Source of the DNA: Williamwhitmania taraxaci
GTDB taxonomy: Bacteria; Bacteroidota; Bacteroidia; Bacteroidales; Williamwhitmaniaceae
Direction: 5' to 3'
Length of the DNA: 47,192 bases
Assembly: GCF_900096565.1 (NCBI RefSeq)
Contig: NZ_FMYP01000028.1
Location: 1-47,192, forward strand
In this document: piece by piece, positions 16,856 to 25,620 of the stretch
Position numbering within the stretch: position 1 is the first letter of the stretch
Layout: each line of letters opens with the position of its first letter
Program-made: the position numbers and the translations under genes
Notes under the pieces: model-generated
Database searches by the model: none
Told to the model about the DNA's origin: nothing
Seen by the model: only the letters and a program-made list of their open reading frames with translations

Positions 16856-17554
16856 ATGAAAAAGTTGGTTGTTTTAACTGGGGCGGGCATAAGTGCTGAG
16901 AGTGGATTAAAGACTTTTCGTGATATGGGAGGTCTGTGGGAGCAGTATGATGTCACTGAGGTGGCGAGTCCCGAGGCGTGGCGTAAGAATCCTGAGTTGG
17001 TAATGCGGTTTTATAATGAGCGTCGGAAGGTCCTCTTTGAGGCTACGCCAAATGCTGGTCACATGGCCCTAGCCGCTCTTCAGGAACATTTTGAGGTTAC
17101 CGTGATTACGCAGAACGTGGACGATTTGCACGAGCAGGCGGGCAGTAAATCGGTGGTTCACCTTCACGGCGAACTTCGCAAAGCGCAAAGCACCGTCGAT
17201 TCTCGATTGGTATATACGCTAAAGAACTGGGAGCTTAAAATGGGTGATTTGTGCGAGAAGGGATCGCAACTCAGGCCTTACATTGTGTGGTTTGGTGAGC
17301 CGGTTCCTAATATGTCGATGGCGGCAGAACTCGCGAAGCAAGCCGATATATTTGCAGTAATCGGCACGTCGCTTAATGTTTACCCCGCAGCAGGCCTACT
17401 CGATTGCATTTCACGTGATGTTCGGGTATATTTAATCGATCCCAATATGCTTCCCGTTTCAGCAAGAAAGAACTTTACCTTCATTAAGGAGTACGCTAGT
17501 GTTGGTGTTTCGTTAATGGCAAAGGAGCTAATAGATGCGTTAAATGGTTTTTGA
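16856..17554 (+). CDS. Sir2-family NAD-dependent protein deacylase lacking the zinc cysteines
   Basis: The product is 232 residues from the ATG at 16856, which has GGAG five bases upstream and places MKKLVVLTGAGIS at the N-terminus; an in-frame ATG at 16838 is the alternative. Seen: GAGIS NAD loop, TFRDMGGLW, TQNVDDLHEQAG with catalytic-region Asn/Asp, HLHGEL with the catalytic His, and GTSLNVYPAAGL. The FYNERRK segment supplies the Tyr-x-x-Arg pair that marks class III desuccinylase/demalonylase sirtuins. Only two Cys are present and the CxxC...CxxC zinc module is gone, replaced by DLCEKGSQLRPYIVWFGE, a form I associate with Bacteroidota. It probably removes acyl groups from protein lysines. 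Confidence 0.9.
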   Translation: MKKLVVLTGAGISAESGLKTFRDMGGLWEQYDVTEVASPEAWRKNPELVMRFYNERRKVLFEATPNAGHMALAALQEHFEVTVITQNVDDLHEQAGSKSVVHLHGELRKAQSTVDSRLVYTLKNWELKMGDLCEKGSQLRPYIVWFGEPVPNMSMAAELAKQADIFAVIGTSLNVYPAAGLLDCISRDVRVYLIDPNMLPVSARKNFTFIKEYASVGVSLMAKELIDALNGF

Positions 17555-17658
17555 TTACTATTTTTACAGGCTACTCATGGTTTGTGGTGATAGTTTATTC
17601 ACCATAAAGCGAGTAATTAGTGGAAGAAATAATGAATTGTAAATAACTCGAAGCAAAA

Positions 17659-18246
17659 ATGAGGTGGTTTATTCTTGTTTTAATATTGATGCCTGCAACA
17701 ATTTTCGCCCAATCGTTTAAGGGTGGTATCGCGGGTGGAATTGCCATGAGCCAGGTGGATGGAGACAGGTATGCCGGATTCCATAAGACCGGCGTTTGGG
17801 CCGAACTGTTTGTAGAATACCCGTTTTCCAAGCAAACATCCTTACATCTTGGCTTGTCGGGGGTTCAAAAGGGTTCTTACAAGAAGTTTAACGAGCTGGA
17901 GTTTTATCGAATTAATTTGATCTATGCTGAAGTGCCGGTACTTTTAACGTATAGGATTTCGTCCCGAAGTGTTCTTGAGGGGGGCTTGGGATTTGGTGTT
18001 CTTGTTCATTCCGCCGAAAAGAACGAGATGGGTCCATTATCCGAAATCGATTCTCCCGCATTCAACTTTTTCGAGATAAGTGCACAGGGCGGGTTTAAGT
18101 ATTTCTTTTGGGCGAGGGCGGGAGGAGCGGTAAAGTTGAGCTATTCCGTTTTACCTATTCGGGATACAAAGCAAAACAGCCCCTATCGGCGCAATGCGGG
18201 GCAGTATAACAACCTGATGCAGATATCTCTCTTCTATATGCTCTAG
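17659..18246 (+). CDS. Small outer-membrane beta-barrel protein (PorT-like)
   Basis: The 195-residue product has a signal peptide ending IFAQS (cleavage near residue 19) followed by alternating hydrophobic strands typical of an eight-stranded barrel of the Bacteroidota PorT-like/OMP_b-brl type. Seen: GGIAGGIAMSQVDGD near the N-terminus, the LIYAEVPVLLTYR strand common to this group, and FFEISAQGGFKYFFW. Its own C-terminus ends in SLFYML with a penultimate aromatic-rich strand. Whether it is PorT itself, a T9SS component, cannot be decided; PorT is usually somewhat longer. It converges on comF with 10 bp between stops. Confidence 0.75.
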   Translation: MRWFILVLILMPATIFAQSFKGGIAGGIAMSQVDGDRYAGFHKTGVWAELFVEYPFSKQTSLHLGLSGVQKGSYKKFNELEFYRINLIYAEVPVLLTYRISSRSVLEGGLGFGVLVHSAEKNEMGPLSEIDSPAFNFFEISAQGGFKYFFWARAGGAVKLSYSVLPIRDTKQNSPYRRNAGQYNNLMQISLFYML

Positions 18247-18256
18247 CGGTGGTAGC

Positions 18257-18952
18257 CTATCTTCCCGCGCAAGCTAAAGTTGCAACGCTCACTTCGCACT
18301 CGCCTTCCGTAATAAGGACTTGTGCGCAGGCCTCAAGAGTTGCTCCGGTGGTAACAACATCATCGACAAGGAGAATATGTTTTCCTTTAATCTTTTCTTT
18401 GTGGGCAATGGCAAACACCTCCGAAACATTATCCCATCGCTCGAGTCGTCCTTTCCTGGTTTGGGTTTCGGTGTATACGATCCTCTGAAGTGCGTTAGTA
18501 ATAATGGGAATGGACATGGTATCGGATAATCCTAGCGCAATCCATTCGCTTTGGTTGTAACCCCTTTTGCGCAATTTCTTTGGATGTAAAGGAACGGGAA
18601 TAATTGCGGAAATATTACTAAGCTGATCCACAGTTAGCAATTCCCGGCCAAACTGCTGGCCGAGATAGCGCCCAATATCTTTTCGATCGGCATACTTCAA
18701 CTTGTGCAGGAGTTTTTGGTAACGGCTACCCTTGCGAAAATAGAAAAAGGAGCAGGCGTGCAAAAGATACACCCTGCCCCAGAATATTTTGGCCACCTCA
18801 TTATCCGATTCGTTCCAGTTACGGGTTCGGGGAAGTTTGTAGCTACAGCGGGTGCACAAAACCTCTTCGCCATGCATGAGCGGCGACTCACATACAGCAC
18901 ACAGGTCGGGGTAGATAAGGCCCCAGAAACCTCGTAACCAAGAGCCAATCAT
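18257..18952 (-). CDS. comF: ComF-family phosphoribosyltransferase-like protein
   Basis: The 231-residue product has an N-terminal four-Cys zinc ribbon (CAVCESPLMHGEEVLCTRC) and a C-terminal PRTase domain with the PRPP-binding ILLVDDVVTTGAT motif, the standard ComF plan. IIPVPLHPKKLRKRGYNQSEWIALGL is the other signature segment. ComF supports uptake of transforming DNA in competent bacteria; in Bacteroidota its role is less clear. It starts 5 bp after the stop of the DUF2147 gene, so both are co-transcribed from upstream of 19401. The coupling may be incidental. Confidence 0.92.
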   Translation of the reverse strand: MIGSWLRGFWGLIYPDLCAVCESPLMHGEEVLCTRCSYKLPRTRNWNESDNEVAKIFWGRVYLLHACSFFYFRKGSRYQKLLHKLKYADRKDIGRYLGQQFGRELLTVDQLSNISAIIPVPLHPKKLRKRGYNQSEWIALGLSDTMSIPIITNALQRIVYTETQTRKGRLERWDNVSEVFAIAHKEKIKGKHILLVDDVVTTGATLEACAQVLITEGECEVSVATLACAGR

Positions 18953-18957
18953 GGAGT

Positions 18958-19401
18958 TTACATGGTAGATTTAGTCCACTCAATCTCTTTGCCAATGAGC
19001 GAGAAGCCAATGAATCCCTTTACGTGGAGTACGTTGGGTTCATCCTCAAACCACATAAGGCATTTATAAGTTTTACCCGATTTGGGATCGTAGATGGTGC
19101 CATCCACCCATTCGTTCTTGCTCTTGTCGAAAGAAAAACCGGAAAGTAGGTTCAACCCCAGCGTAGGTCTGCTTCTTAGTTTTACTTCAGGATTTTTCTC
19201 GTCCTTTTTTGGTTGTCCATTTCGGTTTGGTTCCTTGAGCCAAACAATGTTTCCATGGAATTTTCCATCTTTCCCTTTGGAAACCTCTATCTTGGAGTCC
19301 TTGTCTTGTGTAAGCCATACTCCCACAACCTTATTTTCGGGCTGTGCCAGTAGGGAGCCTGCAAAAAGCAGCGAAATAACAGTAAAGAGGAACTTTTTCA
19401 T
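18958..19401 (-). CDS. Secreted DUF2147 family protein
   Basis: The 147-residue product has a signal peptide MKKFLFTVISLLFAGSLLAQ and then a DUF2147 domain. Seen: VVGVWLTQDKDSKIEVSK near the mature N-terminus, a charged KEPNRNGQPKKDEKNP loop, GFSFDKSKNEWVDGTIYDPKSGKTYKC, and the terminal GFSLIGKEIEWTK. The fold resembles a calycin-like small barrel and is expected in the periplasm. Function is unknown for the whole family. It is the first gene of a two-gene operon with comF. Confidence 0.9.
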   Translation of the reverse strand: MKKFLFTVISLLFAGSLLAQPENKVVGVWLTQDKDSKIEVSKGKDGKFHGNIVWLKEPNRNGQPKKDEKNPEVKLRSRPTLGLNLLSGFSFDKSKNEWVDGTIYDPKSGKTYKCLMWFEDEPNVLHVKGFIGFSLIGKEIEWTKSTM

Positions 19402-19464
19402 AGAATTGTATTTTTCTGAGAGTTAACAGTTATGCAATAATAGCAAACGGAAAGTATATTTTAC

Positions 19465-19472
19465 TATTTTTG
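19465..19472 (+). promoter_or_regulatory. Possible -7 promoter element
   Basis: TATTTTTG fits the Bacteroidota -7 consensus TAnnTTTG, 22 bp before the ATG at 19494. No good -33 TTTG is seen; weak. Confidence 0.3.
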
Positions 19473-19493
19473 CTCTAACAAAAACAGCTGAAT

Positions 19494-19949
19494 ATGAAAA
19501 AGTACTTAATTCGCGTTGCAAAGTATCTGGTTTATTTCTTTGTGCTTCTTGGTACAATGGTTCTGATTATGGAATCGATGAAATCGGAAGCGTTCAAGGA
19601 TTTTAATCCCGGGATGATAAAAACGTATCTTTTAATAGGTGTAGCCTTTTCCTTTATTTTCCCATTGATTGGGTTTGGTAAGCGGAGCATTCACCTTAAT
19701 CGCACTTTTGCCGATGATCGTCAGCAAGTTGAGAAAATAATGGACGCCATTGGTTTTGTAAAGGAGAGCGAGGAGGGTTATATCCTTAACTATCGGTATA
19801 AGAATGGTATGAAAAAGTTCTTTATGCTTTATGAAGATACCGTTACCATTAATAGTACCGAGAATCCGATTGTTGTGAGTGGTCCACTAAAAGAGATCAG
19901 GCGCATGAAGTTGATGTTTGATGAGTATCTTAATAAATCGGAAGATTAA
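19494..19949 (+). CDS. Hypothetical membrane protein with two TM helices
   Basis: The 151-residue product has two hydrophobic helices (about 10-27 and 44-62) and a soluble C-terminal domain of about 85 residues with mixed alpha/beta character (ADDRQQVEKIMDAIGFVKE, YILNYRYKNGMKKFF). I do not recognise the family. The soluble part should face the cytosol if the N-terminus does. Its end overlaps the cyclophilin gene by 29 bp if the latter starts at the ATG at 19921, suggesting translational coupling. It is divergent from the DUF2147 operon. Confidence 0.75.
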   Translation: MKKYLIRVAKYLVYFFVLLGTMVLIMESMKSEAFKDFNPGMIKTYLLIGVAFSFIFPLIGFGKRSIHLNRTFADDRQQVEKIMDAIGFVKESEEGYILNYRYKNGMKKFFMLYEDTVTINSTENPIVVSGPLKEIRRMKLMFDEYLNKSED

Positions 19950-20574
19950 TGCCTCGGCAGTGAAGCGATTTACAATAATATCTATAGTGCTGGTAGCTGG
20001 ATTGCTATCGGCACTTTTTTTTGGTTTCCATCGAAGCCAGCCCGACTTACCTTGTGTGGTGATTCAGACCAATCAGGGCGTTATTACCATTGAAGTAGAT
20101 ACCGTTCGATCAGTTGTTTCGGGAAGAAATTTTCTCTCTCTCGTGGAGCACGGCAACTATAGCAACAGTTCATTCTACCGTGTGGTGAGGCTCGATAACC
20201 AATTTAACTCCAAGTATCCTATTGAGGTTATTCAAGGGGGCTTGTTTGTTGACTCCTTGATTGATCGGTTGGGTTCAATTCGTCACGAGACAACGCAAGA
20301 AACGGGTATTCTCCATACCGATGGGGTAATCTCAATGGCGCGATCGGTTCCAGGAACGGCATCGTCGGAGTTTTTCATCTGCATTGGCAACCAGCCCGAG
20401 CTGGATTATGGTGGACGCCGCAATCCCGATGGACAAGGCTTCTCGGCCTTTGGTCACGTAGTAGCAGGAATGGACGTGGTGCAAAAAATCCAGCAGCAAG
20501 CGGATACCTCGCAATACTTAGTTACACCGGTGGCCATTATTTCGATGCAGGTGCGAAAAACAGCAAGTAAATGA
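19921..20574 (+). CDS. Cyclophilin-type peptidyl-prolyl cis-trans isomerase, membrane-anchored or exported
   Basis: The product is 217 residues from the ATG at 19921. GTG at 19960 is an alternative that avoids overlap with the upstream gene, and TTG at 19918 is less likely. A hydrophobic segment (IISIVLVAGLLSALFFGF) serves as signal peptide or anchor, with no lipobox. The cyclophilin domain follows: VVIQTNQGVITIEVD, NSSFYRVVR, EVIQGG, GVISMARSVPGTASSEFFICIG, FSAFGHVVAGMDVVQKI. These retain the fold and most active-site positions, including the Arg/Phe-like pairs (FYRVV, SSEFFICIG). It should assist folding of secreted proteins in the periplasm. Confidence 0.9.
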   Translation: MSILINRKINASAVKRFTIISIVLVAGLLSALFFGFHRSQPDLPCVVIQTNQGVITIEVDTVRSVVSGRNFLSLVEHGNYSNSSFYRVVRLDNQFNSKYPIEVIQGGLFVDSLIDRLGSIRHETTQETGILHTDGVISMARSVPGTASSEFFICIGNQPELDYGGRRNPDGQGFSAFGHVVAGMDVVQKIQQQADTSQYLVTPVAIISMQVRKTASK

Positions 20575-20644
20575 GGGAGATCAACTGATATTTGATTGAC
20601 AAAGTAGATGGATATCGGTTAGATATACTCCGATATGGGCAAAA

Positions 20645-20673
20645 AAAAAACCGAGCGCACTGCCCGGTTTTTA
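20645..20673 (-). terminator. Intrinsic terminator after lspA
   Basis: AAAACCG pairs with CGGTTTT around an internal GC-rich part. An A tract at 20641-20647 becomes a T run on the minus strand. It also lies downstream of the convergent cyclophilin gene. Confidence 0.75.
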
Positions 20674-20687
20674 TATGTTTTGTATCC

Positions 20688-21350
20688 TTATTCTGCGTTC
20701 TTCGCTGGAGTTTCTTGATCCTCTATTGTTTTGTGCTCTTCTTTAAAAAGTTCTTTTCGGTGAAAAATCAGGAGGTAAACTACCCCGATGCTAATGGAAG
20801 AATCGGCAATGTTAAAAATTGGTCGAAAGAAAACGAACTCTTCGCCACCTACAAAGGGTATCCAAGAGGGATAGAAGCCTTCAAAAAGAGGGAAGTATAG
20901 CATGTCGACCACTCGGCCATGCAGGAACGAGGCGTATCCTCCTGCAGCCGGTAGAAACTCAGCCATCCGGCCGTAGGAATCGGTAAAGAGCATACCATAC
21001 ACCATGGAATCTATAATATTACCTAGAGCACCGGCAAGAACGAGAGCTAGTCCGAAAATGAGCCCCTTGGAGGCGTTGCTTTTCGAAAGTTTGTGCAGAT
21101 ACCAGCCTATACCAATCACCGCTACAATTCGAAATAGGCTTAAGGCCAATTTGCCAAAGTCGCCGCCAAATTCCATTCCAAATGCCATCCCCTTGTTTTC
21201 GGTAAACAGGATGTAGAACCAGTTCCCAAAAACCTGAAAAGAGTCGCCAATTTTCATGGTCATCTTGATCCAAATTTTCACCGATTGATCAAGCAGTAGC
21301 ACGGCGAATACGACCAGGGCTGCCTGTTGCAATATGCTTAAACGCTTCAT
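20688..21350 (-). CDS. lspA: Lipoprotein signal peptidase
   Basis: The 220-residue product is the aspartyl protease that removes signal peptides from prolipoproteins in the inner membrane. Seen: N-terminal helix with LLDQSVKIWIK, FTENKGMAFGM, the catalytic segments GALGNIIDS and FNIADSSISIGV with the two Asp, and four membrane helices. It is longer than the roughly 165 residues of E. coli LspA because of an insertion after GRVVDMLYFPLF and a charged C-terminal tail, both normal for Bacteroidota. It belongs to the ileS, DksA-like, lspA gene series, with a terminator hairpin between the second and third genes. Confidence 0.95.
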   Translation of the reverse strand: MKRLSILQQAALVVFAVLLLDQSVKIWIKMTMKIGDSFQVFGNWFYILFTENKGMAFGMEFGGDFGKLALSLFRIVAVIGIGWYLHKLSKSNASKGLIFGLALVLAGALGNIIDSMVYGMLFTDSYGRMAEFLPAAGGYASFLHGRVVDMLYFPLFEGFYPSWIPFVGGEEFVFFRPIFNIADSSISIGVVYLLIFHRKELFKEEHKTIEDQETPAKNAE

Positions 21351-21535
21351 CTTATTGCATTATATTTTTGTTTCACTTCGTATGGATGATCTCTCTAATT
21401 CACAAGGGTTAGGCAACCCTTTAACAATAACGTGCAAAACTAGCAAAATAAGAGTTCAACCGCTACAGGTAAATGATTATTCTATTTTCTTTTCCACCGA
21501 AAACCTAAATATTACGGATTGGAGCATGACGGGAG

Positions 21536-21574
21536 TGCAAAAAAATAGCCGGAGGAGCATTTCCACCGGCTATA
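21536..21574 (-). terminator. Intrinsic terminator after the DksA-like gene
   Basis: TAGCCGG and CCGGCTA form the base of the stem (about 21546-21572). An A tract at 21539-21545 gives a T run on the minus strand. The hairpin is about 18 bp beyond the stop of the DksA-like gene. Confidence 0.8.
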
Positions 21575-21590
21575 ATGATGTGTGTTTTGC

Positions 21591-21974
21591 TTACACTTGG
21601 TTGTTTTTTGCTTCGATGCTAAGTGTTGCATGGGGCACAGCACGTAAGCGATCCTTGGAAATGAGTTTTCCTGTTTCGCGACAAATGCCGTACGTTTTAT
21701 TCTGAACCCTTAGCAGTGCAGCTTCCAAGTGAGAAATAAATTTTTGCTGGCGTTGTGCCAACTTACTCGACTCTTCTTTCGATAGGGTAGACGCACCTTC
21801 CTCCAACACCTTAAATGTAGGAGAAGTATCTTGGGTATCGTTGCTCTCGCTATTTGTGATAGAGGCTTTTAACGTGTCGTAGTCTTTACGGGCCTTTTCG
21901 AGTTTTTGAATAATCAGTTCCTTGAACTCGGCAAGCTCTTCATCGTTGTATCTTGTTTTTTCAGTTTCAGCCAT
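21591..21974 (-). CDS. TraR/DksA-family protein with degenerate zinc finger
   Basis: The 127-residue product has an N-terminal coiled-coil hairpin (about 10-90, rich in Glu, Lys and Ser) and a C-terminal DksA/TraR-type segment YGICRETGKLISKDRLRAVP followed by HATLSIEAK. In DksA this segment carries four zinc Cys; here only one Cys remains, with Thr and His at other ligand positions, as commonly seen in Bacteroidota members. The family binds RNA polymerase through its secondary channel and modulates stringent-response transcription; whether this form still does is unknown. It is 48 bp downstream of ileS and probably co-transcribed. Confidence 0.9.
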   Translation of the reverse strand: MAETEKTRYNDEELAEFKELIIQKLEKARKDYDTLKASITNSESNDTQDTSPTFKVLEEGASTLSKEESSKLAQRQQKFISHLEAALLRVQNKTYGICRETGKLISKDRLRAVPHATLSIEAKNNQV

Positions 21975-22022
21975 AGCCCTAAAATTTTCTTAAAGATATA
22001 AATATTTTCTTACAGCCAACCG

Positions 22023-25000
22023 TTAGATGGCCTTCTCTACCCCAATATGTAGAACCAGATCAGGATCAAGTTCTACCTCGTGAATCGCTCCGCCAGAAAG
22101 CGAGTCTTCCAACAAAATATCAACCGCTAATGTTTGTGTTGATATGTAAGATTTGTGCTTCACTACCGCATCATTGATGATAGGATTTCTACCAATACGG
22201 ATATTAATCTTATCAGTTACATCTAAACCAATATCTTTTCGGATATTCTGGATACGGTTAATCAGTTCACGCGCAATTCCTTCCTCACGTAGGTCATCGG
22301 TAATGGTAATATCGAGTGCCACGGTAAGTCTTCCCTCGCTGGCAACAAGCCAACCGGGAATATCTTCCGAAAGGATTTCAAAATCTTCGAGGAGCAGTTC
22401 GAGATCGCCATCTTTTGTGTGTATGGTGTAAGAACCGTTTGCTTCTACCTTTTGTATGTCGTCTTGAGTGAAAGTGCCTACAATGGTGGATATTTCTTTC
22501 ATTTGCTTACCAAACTTTGGTCCAAGCGTTTTGAAGTTTGGTTTAATCTTTTTAACCAACATGCCCTTGGTGTCAAAGATATACTCCAATTCCTTCACGT
22601 TTAGTTCGGTAAGGATTAGGTTTTTAACCGCTTCAACATTCTCCTGCATTTCGGTGTCGAGCACGGGGATCATAATCCTCGAAAGCGGTTGACGCACCTT
22701 AATGCTCACCTTGCGCCGAAGGCCAAGCACCATGGATGATACCTTTTGGGCAATATCCATTCTCACTTCCAATTTTTTGTCGATAAGTTGGTCGTTACAC
22801 TCAGGGAATTTGGCCAAGTGTACACTTTGGTTCTGGTGCTTACCGGTAACATTGTTGAGATCGGTAAACAGTTGATCCATATAAAATGGTGCAATGGGAG
22901 CCGCCAGCAAGGCAACGGTTTCCAAGCAAGTGTATAGCGTTTGGTAGGCCGCAATTTTGTCGTTATCGTATTCACCACCCCAGTAACGTTTGCGGTTGAG
23001 GCGCACGTACCAGTTACTTAGATTTTCAGTGACGAAATCTTGAATAGCACGACCAGCACGGGTTGGTTCATAGTTTTCGAAGGCGTCGGTAACTTCCTTC
23101 ACAAGGCTATGCAGCTGGGAGATTACCCAACGGTCAATTTCCGGTCGTTGGTTCACGGGGATCTCTGCTTCCTTACCAGTAAATCCATCCACGTTGGCGT
23201 AGAGGGAAAAGAAGGAGTAGGTGTTGTAGAGCGTTCCAAAGAACTTACGCCTTACCTCATCGATGCCTGCTGGGTCGAACTTTAGGTTATCCCAAGGCTG
23301 TGAATTGGTAATCATATACCAGCGAAGTGGGTCCGATCCATACTGCTCAATGGCTTGGAATGGATCAACACCATTGCCGAGACGCTTGCTCATCTTGTTT
23401 CCGTTCTTGTCGAGCACCAGTCCATTGGAGATGATGTTTTTGAAGGCTACAGAATCGAAGAGCATGGTGGAGAGAGCATGGAGGGTAAAAAACCAGCCAC
23501 GTGTTTGGTCTACACCTTCTGCAATATAATCGGCTGGAAAAACCTCGTGCAATTCCTTTTCGCCCATTTCGAAGGGATAGTGAACCTGGGCGTATGGCAT
23601 GGCGCCGGAATCGAACCAAACATCAATGAGGTCGAGTTCGCGAACCATCTTTTCGCCTTTGCTTGAAACGAGGACTACATCATCGACAAATGGTCGGTGT
23701 AGATCGAATTTATCGTAATTTTCCTTAGAGAAATCATTTTCGTTGAATTCGGCAAGAGGGTTAGTCTGCATTAAACCAGCCTTAACCGATTTTTCGATCT
23801 CGAGTTTCATCTGCGCAACGGAGCCAATGCAAATACGTTCGCCATGGTCTTCTGTTGCCCAAATTGGAAGTGGTGTTCCCCAGTAGCGGGAGCGTGAAAG
23901 GTTCCAGTCCACTAGGTTCTCAAGCCATTTTCCAAAGCGACCTACTCCGGTGCTTTGTGGCTTCCAGTTGATGGTATCGTTGAGCTGCATCATGCGTTCG
24001 CGCACGGCGGTTGTCTTAATAAACCAGCTGTCGAGCGGATAGTAAAGCACGGGCTTATCGGTACGCCAGCAGTGAGGGTAGCTGTGCTCGTACTTCTCAA
24101 TTTTGAAGGCTTTGTTTTCCAACTTAAGCTTTACCGCAATGTCCACATCCAGAGTGGGTGCATCCTTGGGTAGCGTGTCGTCGTATTCGTTTTTCACGAA
24201 ACGGCCACTGAATTCACCCATGCCATCGACGAATCGTCCGGTTTTATCGACTAGGGTCAGTGAGCCAATTCCGTTTTGCTTGGCCACGCGAAAGTCATCG
24301 GCACCAAAGCTTGGGGCGATGTGCACAATTCCGGTTCCATCTTCGGTGGAAACAAAGTCGCCGCATAGCACACGGAAGGCATCGCCGTCGGTAGGTTGCT
24401 GGTAGGGCATAAGTTGCTCGTAGCGGCAGCCTTCCAAATCTTTTCCCTTGTGCTCCGAAAGGATTTCGTATGGGATATTTTTATCGCCTGGTTTATACTC
24501 CTCAAAACTAAGGTCTTTATTCTTCTCGGGGAAGTAGTTTCCATAGAGATCCTTAGCAAGGATAAGTACAACTGGTAACGATGTATATGGATTAAAGGTT
24601 CTTATGCGCACATAGGTAATACCTTTCCCCACCGCAAGGGCAGTGTTGGAGGGCAAAGTCCAAGGGGTAGTGGTCCAAGCAATGAAGAAAACCTCATCGT
24701 CGGTATCCTTAAAGAGGAAATCGCTTTTCGAATCTAAAACCACCTTAAACTGGGCCACCATGGTAGTGTCCTTAACGTCTTTGTAGCAACCGGGTTGGTT
24801 GAGTTCGTGCGTGCTTAGGCCCGTTCCTGCAGCAGGAGAGTATGGTTGTATGGAGTAACCCTTATACAATAGGCCCTTTTCGTAGAGCTTGCTGATTAGG
24901 TACCAAAGCGTTTCAATGTAACGGTTATCGTAGGTGATGTATGGATTTTTCATATCCACCCAGTATCCCATCTTGTGGGTTAAATCTTCCCAGAGATCGG

Positions 25001-25388
25001 TATACTTCATTACCTCCTTGCGGCAGGTTTTGTTATACTCTTCAACGGAAATTGTTTTGCCAATGTCCTCCTTGGTGATTCCGAGCATTTTCTCTACGCC
25101 GAGTTCAACGGGCAAACCATGAGTATCCCATCCAGCCTTGCGGTGAACTTGAAATCCCTTCTGGGTCTTGTAACGGCAAAACATATCTTTTATGGTACGC
25201 GCCATTACGTGGTGAATACCAGGAATGCCGTTTGCCGAAGGAGGTCCTTCGTAAAATACAAATGTGGGATGACCCTCCCGTTCCTTTAAACTTTTGTGAA
25301 AAGTATCATTCTCGCCCCAGGTTTTTAAAACATCCTTGTTTACCTGCGACAGGTCCAGTCCTTTGTATTCGGGAAATTTGGTACTCAT
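22023..25388 (-). CDS. ileS: Isoleucyl-tRNA synthetase
   Basis: The 1121-residue product charges tRNA-Ile with isoleucine. Seen: the HIGH-type motif GIPGIHHVMAR near residues 53-63, the editing (CP1) domain with FFIAWTTTPWTLPSNTALAVG, GIVHIAPSFGADD, the WFDSGAMPYAQ segment, the class I KMSKR loop (GNKMSKRLGNGVDP), and a long anticodon-binding C-terminus. Size and motif spelling fit the longer, eukaryote-like IleS type usual in Bacteroidota, a type linked to lower mupirocin sensitivity (family knowledge, not shown here). It heads the ileS, DksA-like, lspA series. Confidence 0.97.
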   Translation of the reverse strand: MSTKFPEYKGLDLSQVNKDVLKTWGENDTFHKSLKEREGHPTFVFYEGPPSANGIPGIHHVMARTIKDMFCRYKTQKGFQVHRKAGWDTHGLPVELGVEKMLGITKEDIGKTISVEEYNKTCRKEVMKYTDLWEDLTHKMGYWVDMKNPYITYDNRYIETLWYLISKLYEKGLLYKGYSIQPYSPAAGTGLSTHELNQPGCYKDVKDTTMVAQFKVVLDSKSDFLFKDTDDEVFFIAWTTTPWTLPSNTALAVGKGITYVRIRTFNPYTSLPVVLILAKDLYGNYFPEKNKDLSFEEYKPGDKNIPYEILSEHKGKDLEGCRYEQLMPYQQPTDGDAFRVLCGDFVSTEDGTGIVHIAPSFGADDFRVAKQNGIGSLTLVDKTGRFVDGMGEFSGRFVKNEYDDTLPKDAPTLDVDIAVKLKLENKAFKIEKYEHSYPHCWRTDKPVLYYPLDSWFIKTTAVRERMMQLNDTINWKPQSTGVGRFGKWLENLVDWNLSRSRYWGTPLPIWATEDHGERICIGSVAQMKLEIEKSVKAGLMQTNPLAEFNENDFSKENYDKFDLHRPFVDDVVLVSSKGEKMVRELDLIDVWFDSGAMPYAQVHYPFEMGEKELHEVFPADYIAEGVDQTRGWFFTLHALSTMLFDSVAFKNIISNGLVLDKNGNKMSKRLGNGVDPFQAIEQYGSDPLRWYMITNSQPWDNLKFDPAGIDEVRRKFFGTLYNTYSFFSLYANVDGFTGKEAEIPVNQRPEIDRWVISQLHSLVKEVTDAFENYEPTRAGRAIQDFVTENLSNWYVRLNRKRYWGGEYDNDKIAAYQTLYTCLETVALLAAPIAPFYMDQLFTDLNNVTGKHQNQSVHLAKFPECNDQLIDKKLEVRMDIAQKVSSMVLGLRRKVSIKVRQPLSRIMIPVLDTEMQENVEAVKNLILTELNVKELEYIFDTKGMLVKKIKPNFKTLGPKFGKQMKEISTIVGTFTQDDIQKVEANGSYTIHTKDGDLELLLEDFEILSEDIPGWLVASEGRLTVALDITITDDLREEGIARELINRIQNIRKDIGLDVTDKINIRIGRNPIINDAVVKHKSYISTQTLAVDILLEDSLSGGAIHEVELDPDLVLHIGVEKAI

Positions 25389-25465
25389 TGATAATGCGAT
25401 TTTTCCTTATAAAACTCTACTACTTCTACTAAAAACAAAACACTACGCTATAAGCGCAGTCGAAT

Positions 25466-25493
25466 AATTCCAGCCAATATTTTGGTTGGAATT
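25466..25493 (-). terminator. Weak hairpin between the HAD gene and ileS
   Basis: AATTCCAGCCAA pairs with TTGGTTGGAATT with one G-T pair around a short loop. The following bases on the minus strand are only partly T-rich. It could end the HAD transcript or lie in the ileS leader. Confidence 0.4.
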
Positions 25494-25620
25494 TTAAAAA
25501 TCCCACAAAGATATGTTTCGGTACAGAAATAACAAATTTTTAGGTCCGAAACACACATTTAATTGGCTAACGGAGAGAAATGTTACGTTCCGAAGTCCAA
25601 TACCGGATCAAGCAAGCATG

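Noticed and set aside
17580-17622. Inverted repeat TGGTGA / TCACCA before the small barrel gene
   Set aside because: Only 6-bp arms with a 7-8 bp spacer; likely chance.
21351-21360. TATTTTTG-like promoter match on the plus strand near the lspA start
   Set aside because: It points away from lspA and no plus-strand gene follows; chance match in AT-rich DNA.
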